Part shown: positions 49,728-57,106 of the stretch, piece after piece
Numbering within the stretch: position 1 is the stretch's first letter
Layout: each line of letters starts with the position of its first letter
Virus record (IMG/VR): IMGVR_UViG_3300027749_000055
Location: 49,660-113,659 of that record
Direction: 5' to 3' (one strand)
From: a virus
DNA: 64,000 bases
Made by a program: the position numbers and the translations under genes
The notes under the pieces: generated by a model
Database searches by the model: none
Seen by the model: only the letters and a program-made list of their open reading frames with translations
Told to the model about the DNA's origin: nothing

Positions 49728-49912
49728 AGAGCCCAAGCGGTCTTTGGTCGGTAACGTCGGACGGTAAGCACGTCCACATTTACTTCGCCAAGCGTCTGCC
49801 CCGCAAGACAAAAAAGTGGGCAAGCCTCATTTTCGAGGGTGCTGGAGATAAGGCAACACAGTTTGCAGTCCTTAGCGAGCGTCTGAGCAACCAATTAAAG
49901 GCGCAAGCGTAA
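49724..49912 (+). CDS. hypothetical basic protein (62 aa)
   Basis: The GTG overlaps the preceding TGA. 'GLWSVTSDGKHVHIYFAKRL' then 'SLIFEGAGDKATQFAVLSER' reads as a small beta-beta-alpha domain. No family recognised. Confidence 0.55.
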   Translation: MKSPSGLWSVTSDGKHVHIYFAKRLPRKTKKWASLIFEGAGDKATQFAVLSERLSNQLKAQA

Positions 49913-49951
49913 AAACGAGCGGAGGCACGGCAAACAGAGTAAAGTTTGGAA

Positions 49952-50683
49952 ATGCCCACGACCTACCTGCTTACCAACGGAAACCGTGAACTTGCCAAAG
50001 ACGGGATTTTCACTTGGACGCTTCCGGCTCTCAATGCCCGCCTGAGTAACGGCAAGAACTTTTTGACTTGCCCCAAAGCGGGTATCTGCGCCAACCTCTG
50101 CTACGCCCGTTCGGGCACTTACAATTTCTCGAATGTCAAGCGGGCGCACCTCGCCAAATTGGAAATGGTGCTGGACGACCTTGCTGGCTGGGAAGCCCGA
50201 ATGACCGAGGAACTGAAGGCAAAGCGGTATCGGGGCGGTAAATATGTGCGTATCCACGACGCAGGGGATTTTTTTTCCGTTCCTTACTTTGAGGCGTGGG
50301 TAAGGATTTCACTAGCAACCCCAGATGTAACTTTCTACGCTTACACCAAAGAAGTTTCCCTAGTGAAATCTTTTGACCTGCCCTCAAATATGGTTATTGT
50401 TTTCTCAATGGGTGGCAAAGAGGACAGCCTGATTGACGTTGAGGTAGACCGCCACGCCGACGTTTTTCCGACGTTGGAGGCTCTCGAAGACGCTGGTTAC
50501 ACCGACCAAGGCGACAGCGACCTTTTGGCAATCAAAATGTCAAACAACAAGGTGGGGATTGTCGTGAACAACATTCCGCACTTGAAAAAGAAGCAGGGCG
50601 TGGCAACATTTTCTTCTCTACAACGTGAGCGTGACGAGCGAGTTAGTGAAATCCGTTCGGCGGGCGAAAATTTCCAAAACTAG
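49952..50683 (+). CDS. Gp88-family protein
   Basis: The ATG at 49952 is used. The family marks are 'FLTCPKAGICANLCYARSGTYNF' (spaced Cys at the N-terminal third), 'YVRIHDAGDFFSVPYFEAW' and 'DVTFYAYTKEV'. This matches the actinophage Gene product 88 family, of unknown biochemical function, although the Cys cluster suggests an iron-sulfur site. Length of 243 aa fits. Confidence 0.8.
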   Translation: MPTTYLLTNGNRELAKDGIFTWTLPALNARLSNGKNFLTCPKAGICANLCYARSGTYNFSNVKRAHLAKLEMVLDDLAGWEARMTEELKAKRYRGGKYVRIHDAGDFFSVPYFEAWVRISLATPDVTFYAYTKEVSLVKSFDLPSNMVIVFSMGGKEDSLIDVEVDRHADVFPTLEALEDAGYTDQGDSDLLAIKMSNNKVGIVVNNIPHLKKKQGVATFSSLQRERDERVSEIRSAGENFQN

Positions 50684-50701
50684 GGTATAGTTGAGGCTGA
50701 A

Positions 50702-50797
50702 ATGAAGCATTTTCTCTATGTCCTCAAACTCAGCGGATTGGGTGCTGTGGCTGGATTCTTTGTTGCCACGTTGGTCGCCTTCTTCCGTCGGAAGTAA
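50702..50797 (+). CDS. membrane micropeptide upstream of terminase (31 aa)
   Basis: ATG 50702 to TAA 50797, whose last base is the A of the terminase ATG (TAATG). One hydrophobic span, 'GLGAVAGFFVATLVAFF', ends in 'RRK'. Coupling to terminase supports real translation; function unknown. Confidence 0.45.
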   Translation: MKHFLYVLKLSGLGAVAGFFVATLVAFFRRK

Positions 50798-51780
50798 TGA
50801 ACCCCACCGTCAAAAAACTACTTGAATTGCCTCTTGACGAGCGCAAAATCCTTCTGAACTCCCTAAAGCCTGAGGAATTAGCGATTGTCTACAAAGAAAT
50901 TGAGGCTATTGAGAAAGCCCCTATGCGCCATTGGTATTGCACCCGTGACGTATGCAACGGCAAGCCCCACGCCGGATTTCATTGGTGCGACCACCCTATA
51001 GATAGTAAAAACCACACGCCGTTCTGCAAACACTCTCGAACTCCCCAACGTCCGCCAGCCGTGAACACACAAGACCCGTGGCTTGTGTGGTTTTTTTCCG
51101 GTGGTCGTGGAACCGGCAAGACCCGTGCGGGCGCAGAGTGGATTTTGGACTTGGTTTGGAATCAGGGTTATCGCCGTATCGCCCTCGTAGGTCGAACTCC
51201 TGCCGACGTTCGTGACGTTATGATTTTCGGAGACTCAGGGATTATGAACTGCTCTGACCCGCACCCGAAGCCCCATCACGAACCTTCAAAGCGACGGCTT
51301 ATTTGGGAGAACGGGGCGCAAGCCTTCACCTACTCGGCTGCAGCCCCAAGTCAGTTACGAGGCCCACAGCACGACGCAGCGTGGGCAGACGAGTTAGCCG
51401 CTTGGGACGACGCAAACAAGGGTGACACTTTAGATACGTCTTGGAACAACCTTATGCTTGGTTTACGTCTTGGCACGAATCCAAAGTGTCTCGTCACCAC
51501 CACCCCAAAGCGGGTCAAGTTGGTTCGGCAACTAATGGATAGGCGCACCACGGTAATCACCAACGGCACGACCTACGACAACCTCGACAACCTCGCACCG
51601 TCTTTCCGTGAACAGGTTTTGACCTCGTATGAAGGCACTCGAATCGGGCAACAGGAACTTGACGGTGTTCTTTTGACGGACGTGGAAGGTGCGCTCTGGT
51701 CGCTCGAAATGATTGACCGCCTCCGTGGGATTTTCTTTTCGGGCAATCGAGACACGGCTGGCGAATTGGAATCGGCGTAA
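50797..51780 (+). CDS. terL: terminase large subunit, ATPase part
   Basis: Residues 1-85 are an N-terminal extension with a Cys/His patch ('CTRDVCNGKPHAGFHWCDHP'). The packaging ATPase follows: Walker A 'FSGGRGTGKTRAGAEW' (about 103), 'IALVGRTPADVRDVM', Walker B 'HDAAWADELAAW' (about 190), coupling motif 'CLVTTTPKR', and 'GQQELDGVLLTDVEGALW'. The frame ends at TAA 51780, just before the nuclease domain, which continues in the next ORF through TAATG. It drives DNA into proheads at the portal. Confidence 0.88.
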   Translation: MNPTVKKLLELPLDERKILLNSLKPEELAIVYKEIEAIEKAPMRHWYCTRDVCNGKPHAGFHWCDHPIDSKNHTPFCKHSRTPQRPPAVNTQDPWLVWFFSGGRGTGKTRAGAEWILDLVWNQGYRRIALVGRTPADVRDVMIFGDSGIMNCSDPHPKPHHEPSKRRLIWENGAQAFTYSAAAPSQLRGPQHDAAWADELAAWDDANKGDTLDTSWNNLMLGLRLGTNPKCLVTTTPKRVKLVRQLMDRRTTVITNGTTYDNLDNLAPSFREQVLTSYEGTRIGQQELDGVLLTDVEGALWSLEMIDRLRGIFFSGNRDTAGELESA

Positions 51781-52412
51781 TGATTCAGGTAGACCCGCAG
51801 GATTTTCTTTCGATAGTCGTCGGCGTAGACCCAGCCCTGACGAGCAATGAAGACAGCGACGAGACGGGCATTATCGTCGCTGCTTCCGGCCCGCACCAGC
51901 CCTCGACGTGCAACATTGACCACTGCACCGTCCACGCCTACGTCCTACAAGACGCTACGTTGCCCCGTCACGTCAAGTCCACGCCCGAACGATGGGGTCG
52001 TAGGGTTGTGGAAGTTTTTGACGAATGGAACGCTGGGCGTGTCGTGGTCGAACACAACGCCGGACGTGACCTTCTGAAGTCCGTGCTTTTGACTATCCGC
52101 CCGACGTTGCCCGTCGAACTGCCTAATGCCTCGCTGAGCAAGGTCGCCCGTGCTGAACCAATCGTGTCGCTTTACGAACAAGGTCGAGTTCACCACGTAG
52201 GCAAGCCCGAAGACTTTGCGATTTTGGAAGACCAGATGACGACGTGGGTTCCAAACGCCAGCCGTCGAAACTCCCCTGACCGCCTCGACGCTTTGGTCTG
52301 GGCAGTATCAGCACTCGATATCAACGCCATTTCGTCCGGCAGACGACGCTGGCAAGATATGGGTGAGATTACGCCCGTAAACTTTCCGCAAGGGAACGGC
52401 TGGGCGGTCTAG
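51780..52412 (+). CDS. terminase large subunit, nuclease part in separate ORF
   Basis: 'SIVVGVDPALTSNEDSDETG' gives the first metal-binding Asp of the RNase-H-fold nuclease. 'GRVVVEHNAGRDLL' and 'NSPDRLDALVWAVSAL' give the others. In most phages this domain is fused to the ATPase. Here it starts at an ATG overlapping the ATPase stop, so the two chains should be made in a fixed ratio and assemble. Copies of the GATTTTCTTT motif lie on both sides of the split. Confidence 0.85.
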   Translation: MIQVDPQDFLSIVVGVDPALTSNEDSDETGIIVAASGPHQPSTCNIDHCTVHAYVLQDATLPRHVKSTPERWGRRVVEVFDEWNAGRVVVEHNAGRDLLKSVLLTIRPTLPVELPNASLSKVARAEPIVSLYEQGRVHHVGKPEDFAILEDQMTTWVPNASRRNSPDRLDALVWAVSALDINAISSGRRRWQDMGEITPVNFPQGNGWAV

Positions 52413-52420
52413 GATTTTCT

Positions 52421-52981
52421 TTAGCGGAACCAGCGTCGCCACACAGGGGCAAACTTGCGCTCGGCAAAGAACTTGGCTTCGCTAATCGAGTAGCGAATGT
52501 CGTCAATGGCTCGGTGAGCCACGACACGATTTTCTTTGCGTCGCTTGGCGTAGCCCTTGGCGTCAGCCCGCTTGTAGAGTTCGGTCATAGAGGACACGTC
52601 TACATTGCGATAGGACAGAAGCCCGATTACGTCGGGCATATGAACCTGCAAGAAGTTCCTGTCGAACTGAACCGACGAACCGCCGAGCGGGATTTTCTTT
52701 AGGTCGCTCGAAGGCGCAAGAACTCTGAGCCACGCCACAATTTCTGCGGACACGTCAGCCAACGGTTTGCCTTTACCGGCACGAAGGCTGTCGAGCAAGC
52801 CCGACTTAGTGTGCATTTCGACAATGAAGTCGTCAAGGTCGTCAAGGTCTGCGCCACTGATGAGCGTCTCGTAGGTCGCAATCTCGTTGAGGTTGTCGTC
52901 GGTAGCGACCACGGCAATCTCCAACAGATTTTCTTTGGCGGGGTCAAGCCCCGTCGTCTCGGTGTCTATCCAAACAATCAT
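52421..52981 (-). CDS. oligoribonuclease-like DEDD 3'-5' exonuclease
   Basis: The ATG at 52981 follows GGAGGGC. 'VWIDTETTGLDPAKENLLEI' carries D-x-E, 'PLGGSSVQFDRNFLQVHM' the second Asp, and 'RVVAHRAIDDIRYSI' the last H-x4-D. This is the DnaQ/oligoribonuclease group; length of 186 aa is normal. It degrades short RNA or DNA oligomers to recycle nucleotides. Four copies of the array motif lie within it; at residue 20 the motif codes 'AKEN' without an indel, so motifs arose by base substitution. Confidence 0.88.
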   Translation of the reverse strand: MIVWIDTETTGLDPAKENLLEIAVVATDDNLNEIATYETLISGADLDDLDDFIVEMHTKSGLLDSLRAGKGKPLADVSAEIVAWLRVLAPSSDLKKIPLGGSSVQFDRNFLQVHMPDVIGLLSYRNVDVSSMTELYKRADAKGYAKRRKENRVVAHRAIDDIRYSISEAKFFAERKFAPVWRRWFR

Positions 52982-52991
52982 CAAGCCCTCC

Positions 52992-53366
52992 TTATGACTC
53001 AACCACAGTGTAGTCGGTGGGTGTGACAGGAGCAACTACCGGCTCAGGATTTTCTTTTGCGATGTAGCGGACGTATATCGTGAACGTGTTGTTGTTGTCT
53101 CGAACCAACCGTGTCTGGTATGGCGAATCCTGCTTTGAGAACTTCTCGCCCTGTCGCAAATTCAGCAAGAGCCACAGAGCCTTGCGCTCATACGAGCGGT
53201 TCTTTGCCCCTTCTTGCCACACGAACCACGTCTCAGGATTTTCTTTGAGTTGTTGGCGACGGAGTTCAACCATAGTTCGGTTCTCAGCCCGTGGGCTGTA
53301 AGCCTTTGCGGGCGGGTCACGCCTCACCATTAGCAAGCGTTGGTCGGTTGTCCGTAGGTCAAGCAT
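52992..53366 (-). CDS. hypothetical protein (124 aa)
   Basis: A basic N-terminus ('RTTDQRLLMVRRDPPAKAYS') leads to 'ALWLLLNLRQGEKFSKQDSP' and beta strands 'NTFTIYVRYIAKENP'. Two array motifs fall inside and are translated as 'KENP' both times. Follows the next upstream gene with a one-base junction. No family recognised. Confidence 0.55.
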   Translation of the reverse strand: MLDLRTTDQRLLMVRRDPPAKAYSPRAENRTMVELRRQQLKENPETWFVWQEGAKNRSYERKALWLLLNLRQGEKFSKQDSPYQTRLVRDNNNTFTIYVRYIAKENPEPVVAPVTPTDYTVVES

Positions 53367-53683
53367 TAGTTTGCCTCAACGTAGTCAATGTCCCGAACAG
53401 CGTCAAGGATTTTCTTTTCGGCTTCGTTCATCTCGGCGCAGAAGCGTGAGTAGCGACCGTCGAAGTCCTCGTCGTCCTCGAACAAGGTCAAGTTCACGCC
53501 AACCGCTTGTTCAAGTTCACGCAGATTTTCTTCGCTGTAGAAGTCAGCCTTCCAATCGCCAAAACCCCACAGCGTAATCGCAGTCAAAGCCAACGTGCTG
53601 TAGCGAACGGGCTTGCGCCCAATCGAGCCGTCCATTTTCCTGAACGTAGATTCGAACACATCAGTCGTGTGTAGTGCAGTCAT
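53366..53683 (-). CDS. hypothetical acidic protein (105 aa)
   Basis: Small mixed fold ('RYSTLALTAITLWGFGDWKADFYSEENL'-like) with an acidic C-terminal helix ('AEMNEAEKKILDAVRDIDY'). AAGGAGG lies upstream of the start. Two array copies are inside. Function unknown. Confidence 0.55.
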   Translation of the reverse strand: MTALHTTDVFESTFRKMDGSIGRKPVRYSTLALTAITLWGFGDWKADFYSEENLRELEQAVGVNLTLFEDDEDFDGRYSRFCAEMNEAEKKILDAVRDIDYVEAN

Positions 53684-53806
53684 TAGTTCCTCCTTTTAGA
53701 ACTACCATCAGTGTAGTGCGGTTGAGTCACAAATGCAAATCTCAATTCAAGATTTTCTTTTGCGCTCGTTGCCACGTCGAAAGTATGGCAAACGGGTGTG
53801 ACACTG

Positions 53807-53995
53807 CTACTCATCAAGCGTGTGACGACCTCGACAAGCCTTACGGCTATTGGCTTTTTTCTTGTCGGGCAGGCGAACCGCCACGCCACCACGCCACTCG
53901 GTCAGCGAGCCACCGTTGGCAAAGTGCCTCTTACGTCGCATACCTCTTAGGTCTGCAAGTTGGTCGCTCAGGGTCGGTTTCTTGGTCTTGGTCAT
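53807..53995 (-). CDS. small basic protein (62 aa)
   Basis: 'KTKKPTLSDQLADLRGMRRKR' and 'RLPDKKKANSRKACRGRH' make a very basic protein that could bind nucleic acid. The gene stands alone between array copies at 53751 and 54033; there is no strong ribosome site. Confidence 0.45.
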   Translation of the reverse strand: MTKTKKPTLSDQLADLRGMRRKRHFANGGSLTEWRGGVAVRLPDKKKANSRKACRGRHTLDE

Positions 53996-54019
53996 TGAGA
54001 CAGTATGCCAGACCTATCT

Positions 54020-54053
54020 GATACTTGACAAACATTTTCTTTTGATACTTGAC
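54020..54053 (+). repeat. two direct repeats GATACTTGAC
   Basis: Exact 10-bp repeats at 54020-54029 and 54044-54053 flank one array copy. The second overlaps a TTGACG -35-like box 18 bp before TAGCCT, upstream of the plus gene at 54085. The same core occurs at 48634 and, reversed, at 46195. Confidence 0.5.
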
Positions 54054-54084
54054 GAGGGTTGTGTCGAGCAACTAGCCTTGTCGT

Positions 54085-54429
54085 ATGGACATACCCTTTG
54101 AACCTTGTTGCAAAGATTTTCTTTCGTGGCTATGCGCCGACCCAGTTGAGCGCAGTTTGAGTGCGTGGCACTCGCAGGACTGCCCGACGTTGGCGGGTAG
54201 CACGATACCGACCACACGTTTTCGGGTGCTAGGCAAAGACAGCGACTACGAATTCCGCATTGAGCAAGTCGGCGGTGTCGTGACGGTTTATCTGTGCGAT
54301 TACGGCTTTTACAACGTGCTGGTCTTGGGTCGTTTTGACGAGGCAACGCCAGCGTTCTTGTTTGCAATGGACTACTGCGCCCTAATGCGCCGGACGGGAT
54401 TTTCTTTGACCGAATTGAGCGCAGTCTGA
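54085..54429 (+). CDS. hypothetical protein (114 aa)
   Basis: Opens 'MDIPFEPCCKDFLSWLCADP', Cys-rich at the start, followed by beta strands ('FRVLGKDSDYEFRIEQVGGV') and a helix. Two array copies lie inside and encode 'DFL' and 'GFSL'. Its ATG is close to a promoter with GATACTTGAC repeats. Function unknown. Confidence 0.55.
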   Translation: MDIPFEPCCKDFLSWLCADPVERSLSAWHSQDCPTLAGSTIPTTRFRVLGKDSDYEFRIEQVGGVVTVYLCDYGFYNVLVLGRFDEATPAFLFAMDYCALMRRTGFSLTELSAV

Positions 54430-54686
54430 TGAGCCAACTAAGTGTCGAACTCAACCGTTTGCCACAAATGGAGTTGCAGGTTTATCTCGCCTGTCTAAAC
54501 CGCCCGCTTACGGTTCGTGAGATTGCCGAACCGTTGGATTACGACAGGCTCACAACGCTTGGGTTTTTGACGACCCTTCGAGAGCGTGGTCTACTTATCG
54601 TCGTGGGCGCAAGTGGCGAGCCAAGATTTTCTTCGGTGGCGGACGACGACTGCCGTGCGCTGGTGGCGCAGAAGGTCTGGCGTTAG
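54429..54686 (+). CDS. winged-helix-like DNA-binding protein (85 aa)
   Basis: 'MELQVYLACLNRPLTVREIA', 'EPLDYDRLTTLGFLTTLRER' and 'GLLIVVG' give a three-helix plus wing pattern as in MarR/ArsR-type regulators. The start overlaps the preceding stop. It may bind the nearby operators or array motif; untested. Confidence 0.6.
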   Translation: MSQLSVELNRLPQMELQVYLACLNRPLTVREIAEPLDYDRLTTLGFLTTLRERGLLIVVGASGEPRFSSVADDDCRALVAQKVWR

Positions 54687-55003
54687 TTGTAGTCCGCTGG
54701 CGCAATCATCACCACGTTAGTCGTGACCAAAGCAAAGAACTCAGCCCATACGCCGACAACATTTTCTTTTGTGGCGTGGAAGTCCAGCGCACCGACGAAA
54801 CTGTGCCAATCGCTCGCCGTCTCGAACCGCAGGTCGGCAGACGACGTGCCAATCGCCACGGGATTTTCTTCGTCAATGACCCAACGGCGCAACTGCGTCT
54901 CGTAGCGTTCGAGTGACGACACGGGCGCACCCTCAACCGCCGACAACATTTTCTTTGCCGTTGCCAACGGCACGGTTTCGAGGTTGATAGACCTAATCGT
55001 CAC
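54683..55003 (-). CDS. hypothetical protein (106 aa)
   Basis: The GTG at 55003 overlaps the end of the gene before it by 11 bp; a longer upstream frame is only a shadow of that gene. 'ATAKKMLSAVEGAPVSSLER' and 'FHATKENVVGVWAEFFALV' are helical. Array copies encode 'KKML', 'EEN' and 'KEN'. No family recognised. Confidence 0.5.
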   Translation of the reverse strand: MTIRSINLETVPLATAKKMLSAVEGAPVSSLERYETQLRRWVIDEENPVAIGTSSADLRFETASDWHSFVGALDFHATKENVVGVWAEFFALVTTNVVMIAPADYN

Positions 55004-55475
55004 TGTCCGTAGCCTGTAGGTATTGGTCGAGATTTTCCATAGTGTCGTGGCAGAACTCACGGAGTCGAGGCAACGCATAGTCCGCTTCGGTGTAGTGCTG
55101 ACGCTCAGGGTCAAATGCCCACGTCTCATTTTTTGACGCTTCGTAGGTGAGCAAGACGGACTTTGCCAACGCTTTGACCGCACCCTCGACAACCGCAACC
55201 GGACAACACAGGTGCAGGACGATTCGCTCATCAAACGGATTATCTTTTGTCTCCAAGTGCCAGACGTAGAAGCCCATTTCCTCAATGATTGGCTCGTCAA
55301 TCGTCGCTACGACCAGCACGGCATTTTCTTTGCCTAGTTCGTCAGCCGTGAACGGCACTTTGAGCCAGACCTCGTAGGGCGTGGTAAACAGCGTGGCATT
55401 GCGCCCTATCAACCGAACCCGCTTACGCTTTGGCTTAGTGGTGACGTAGGGCAGGTCTGGCGATTGGTCGGTCAT
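54993..55475 (-). CDS. hypothetical protein (160 aa)
   Basis: A beta-rich first half ('KRVRLIGRNATLFTTPYEVW', 'ENAVLVVATIDEPIIEEMGF') and helical second half ('DYALPRLREFCHDTMENL'). The last array copies (55238, 55322) encode 'KDNP' and 'KENA'. First gene left of the long non-coding segment. No family recognised. Confidence 0.55.
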   Translation of the reverse strand: MTDQSPDLPYVTTKPKRKRVRLIGRNATLFTTPYEVWLKVPFTADELGKENAVLVVATIDEPIIEEMGFYVWHLETKDNPFDERIVLHLCCPVAVVEGAVKALAKSVLLTYEASKNETWAFDPERQHYTEADYALPRLREFCHDTMENLDQYLQATDSDD

Positions 55476-56062
55476 AGGTTCAGCACCTTAGCCGTTCAGC
55501 ACAACCCCCGTCAAGGCAATGGCGGGTAGCCGCCAAAGTTTGCAGCCTCCAAACCCTGGGAGGCCTCCCCCCTTGGTCTGGGCAGCCGAAAGGCCCTGAC
55601 CTCTGGCACTTGGAACTTTGTTTGAAGCCGTCAGAACGCCACACAGCGTGTCTGAAAATGCCAATGTTGCTCGATTGCGCTCGAATCCGTGCGCCAGCGA
55701 CGAGCCAGCCGCTTGACGCTCGACGGCTTGACGGCTCGACGGCGTGAGACGAAACGACGTGGTTTGTCTCACGGTTTGGAAAATGCTGGCAGCAGCGGTG
55801 CAGCCAAGTCACCGTGCAACTTGCAACAACGACACAGACCGTGCAACTTGCAACGTGCCCGCAGACGTGGCTAATTCGACGTTGAGCGGACGCTGGGGGT
55901 TTGTGCGAGCCAGCGGACACAACGCCACGGCAACGCCACAGACAGCCACACAGGGCGGCAATCGTCTATGCCTGAATCCTGCCTTGCAGGGTCGAGCCGT
56001 ATGGTCGGTTTGGTGATTTCACCAAAGACCCCTAGAGGCAGTTTGGTGATTTCACCAGAGGC
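55476..56062. other. non-coding repeat-rich segment (about 590 bp)
   Basis: I see no convincing gene; the longest minus frame has unnatural composition. It holds two exact 17-bp direct repeats ACCGTGCAACTTGCAAC (55811-55827 and 55838-55854), clustered GACGGCT/CGACGG short repeats near 55715-55745, and two palindromes near 56009-56059. Its location beside the GATTTTCTTT array makes it a candidate origin, packaging or regulatory region. Confidence 0.5.
56009..56059. promoter_or_regulatory. two TTTGGTGATTTCACCAAA-type palindromes
   Basis: 56009-56026 is a perfect 18-bp palindrome. 56042-56059 is the same with one changed base. They lie just past the stop of the gene at 56063, 33 bp apart. A third perfect relative, CTTGGTGATTTCACCAAG, is inside the gene at 60566-60583. 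They could be operators or terminators without a T-run. Confidence 0.5.
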
Positions 56063-57097
56063 TTACTTGTAGACGTGGTGCGACAACTTCTTGTCGGGGA
56101 ACGTTCCGTATGCCTTGCCGGTAGCGGGGTCGGTAATTCCAACAATGTTTCCCTTGCCCATAAACCTGTTGGTCTGGTCGTGCTGGAAGGAAACAACGTC
56201 GCCAATCTTTTCGTCGCTGCCTTGACGCTCGATTACACGGGTGAAGATAGTCCCGTTGGGTCGGTAGCCCTGAACAACAATGTGCTGCTCTGCGGGGCTG
56301 AATCCGTAAGGCTCGTTCTTACCCGTGCCCTCTTCGAGAGTGCGGGGGTTCACCATTCCGTCGGGGAGGGTGGGGTTGCCACGGTAGTAAAAACTACGAG
56401 GGCCGGTGTGGTATTCGGGGGAACCCGTGCGGAAGAACTCCCCACGCTCGGCGGAGGTCAGGTCTTCTTCGGCAACGTCGGTCATTCGAGTAACGGTTGC
56501 GGTGCGCCCAGAACCAGGCCCGCCCTTCGTCACCGTTGAATCCTCGACGTAATAGGGGAAGGTGTTACCTTCGGGGTGTTCCGAAACGTAGCGAGCAATA
56601 CGGCTTGCGGTGGCGGCGTCGGCACTGGCGGCAAAAGCCTTAATCATTTCACTATCGGAAGGGTTTGCCAATCGTGTAACTTCCTTCCAAGCGTCTGCGG
56701 CGTCTAGGTGCGCCGCAGCAGCAGCGTAGTGAGCCTTACTTGCGTCGGTTTGGAACATTTCACCTGTGTAGTCAAAGTTGCGTGACGGGGCATACAAGTT
56801 TGCCCCTTCGATAGCGTGTGCCTTTAGAATTTCAGTGTGTTCCCTAGCCATATCCGACGCTTCGGCTCGGATTTCCGCAGGGGTCTGGTCTTCAAGACCA
56901 ATGTTGTCGTGGGCGTTTTCAAGGATAGCCGCAGAGTGGTCGGCAAGAACCGAGGGGACGGAAGGCTCTTCACCCGAAGCGAGACGAGAGACTTCCCACG
57001 TCGTCAGATTTTCGGCGTAGTGGTTGGAGTGATTGGCGTGGCGACCTGAGCCCTGTCCGCCCTTTGCAATTTGTCCGGTTCCTTGTGAAAAGTCCAT
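56063..57097 (-). CDS. K-G-G motif modular protein (344 aa, two motifs)
   Basis: The leader is 11 residues ('MDFSQGTGQIA') before K-G-G-Q-G-S-G-R-H at 12; the second motif is at 191. Module 12-190 is a His/Ala helical bundle ('AAAAHLDAADAWKEV', 'DMAREHTEILKAHAIEG'). Module 191-344 is beta-rich ('AEQHIVVQGYRPNGTIFTRV', 'KIGDVVSFQHDQTNRFMGKG') and unrecognised. Resembles the set at 17-30 kb, so a shared role is expected. Confidence 0.7.
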   Translation of the reverse strand: MDFSQGTGQIAKGGQGSGRHANHSNHYAENLTTWEVSRLASGEEPSVPSVLADHSAAILENAHDNIGLEDQTPAEIRAEASDMAREHTEILKAHAIEGANLYAPSRNFDYTGEMFQTDASKAHYAAAAAHLDAADAWKEVTRLANPSDSEMIKAFAASADAATASRIARYVSEHPEGNTFPYYVEDSTVTKGGPGSGRTATVTRMTDVAEEDLTSAERGEFFRTGSPEYHTGPRSFYYRGNPTLPDGMVNPRTLEEGTGKNEPYGFSPAEQHIVVQGYRPNGTIFTRVIERQGSDEKIGDVVSFQHDQTNRFMGKGNIVGITDPATGKAYGTFPDKKLSHHVYK

Positions 57098-57106
57098 TGT
57101 GGTTCC

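Larger units (their letters stand above)
51729..55331 (+). repeat. dispersed GATTTTCTTT array, 20 same-orientation copies
   Basis: Copies start at 51729, 51801, 52413, 52528, 52691, 52927, 53048, 53237, 53408, 53524, 53751, 54033, 54115, 54398, 54625, 54760, 54862, 54947, 55238 and 55322. Twelve are exact, three end in C, four begin with C, one has a central T to A change. All read on the plus strand, in plus genes, in minus genes (as Lys-Glu-Asn or Lys-Lys codons) and between genes. Spacing is mostly 70-290 bp, with one 612-bp gap. Confidence 0.85.

Noticed and set aside
51720-51810. Intron or mobile insertion between the terminase halves
   Set aside because: Only about 70 bp separate the domains and no intron or intein features are visible; a coupled two-gene arrangement is simpler, though a sequence error is not excluded.
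55003-55300. N-terminal extension of the gene ending at 54683
   Set aside because: The upstream part is an out-of-frame shadow of the real gene at 54993-55475; a GTG at 55003 is the better start.
51729-55331. CRISPR array formed by the GATTTTCTTT copies
   Set aside because: The repeat is only 10 bp, spacing varies from about 70 to 600 bp, and the spacers are coding sequence; a Cas4-like protein elsewhere is an ordinary phage exonuclease.
55480-55920. 146-codon minus-strand ORF in the non-coding segment
   Set aside because: No ribosome-binding site, Cys/His/Arg-rich composition unlike neighbours, and overlap with direct repeats.
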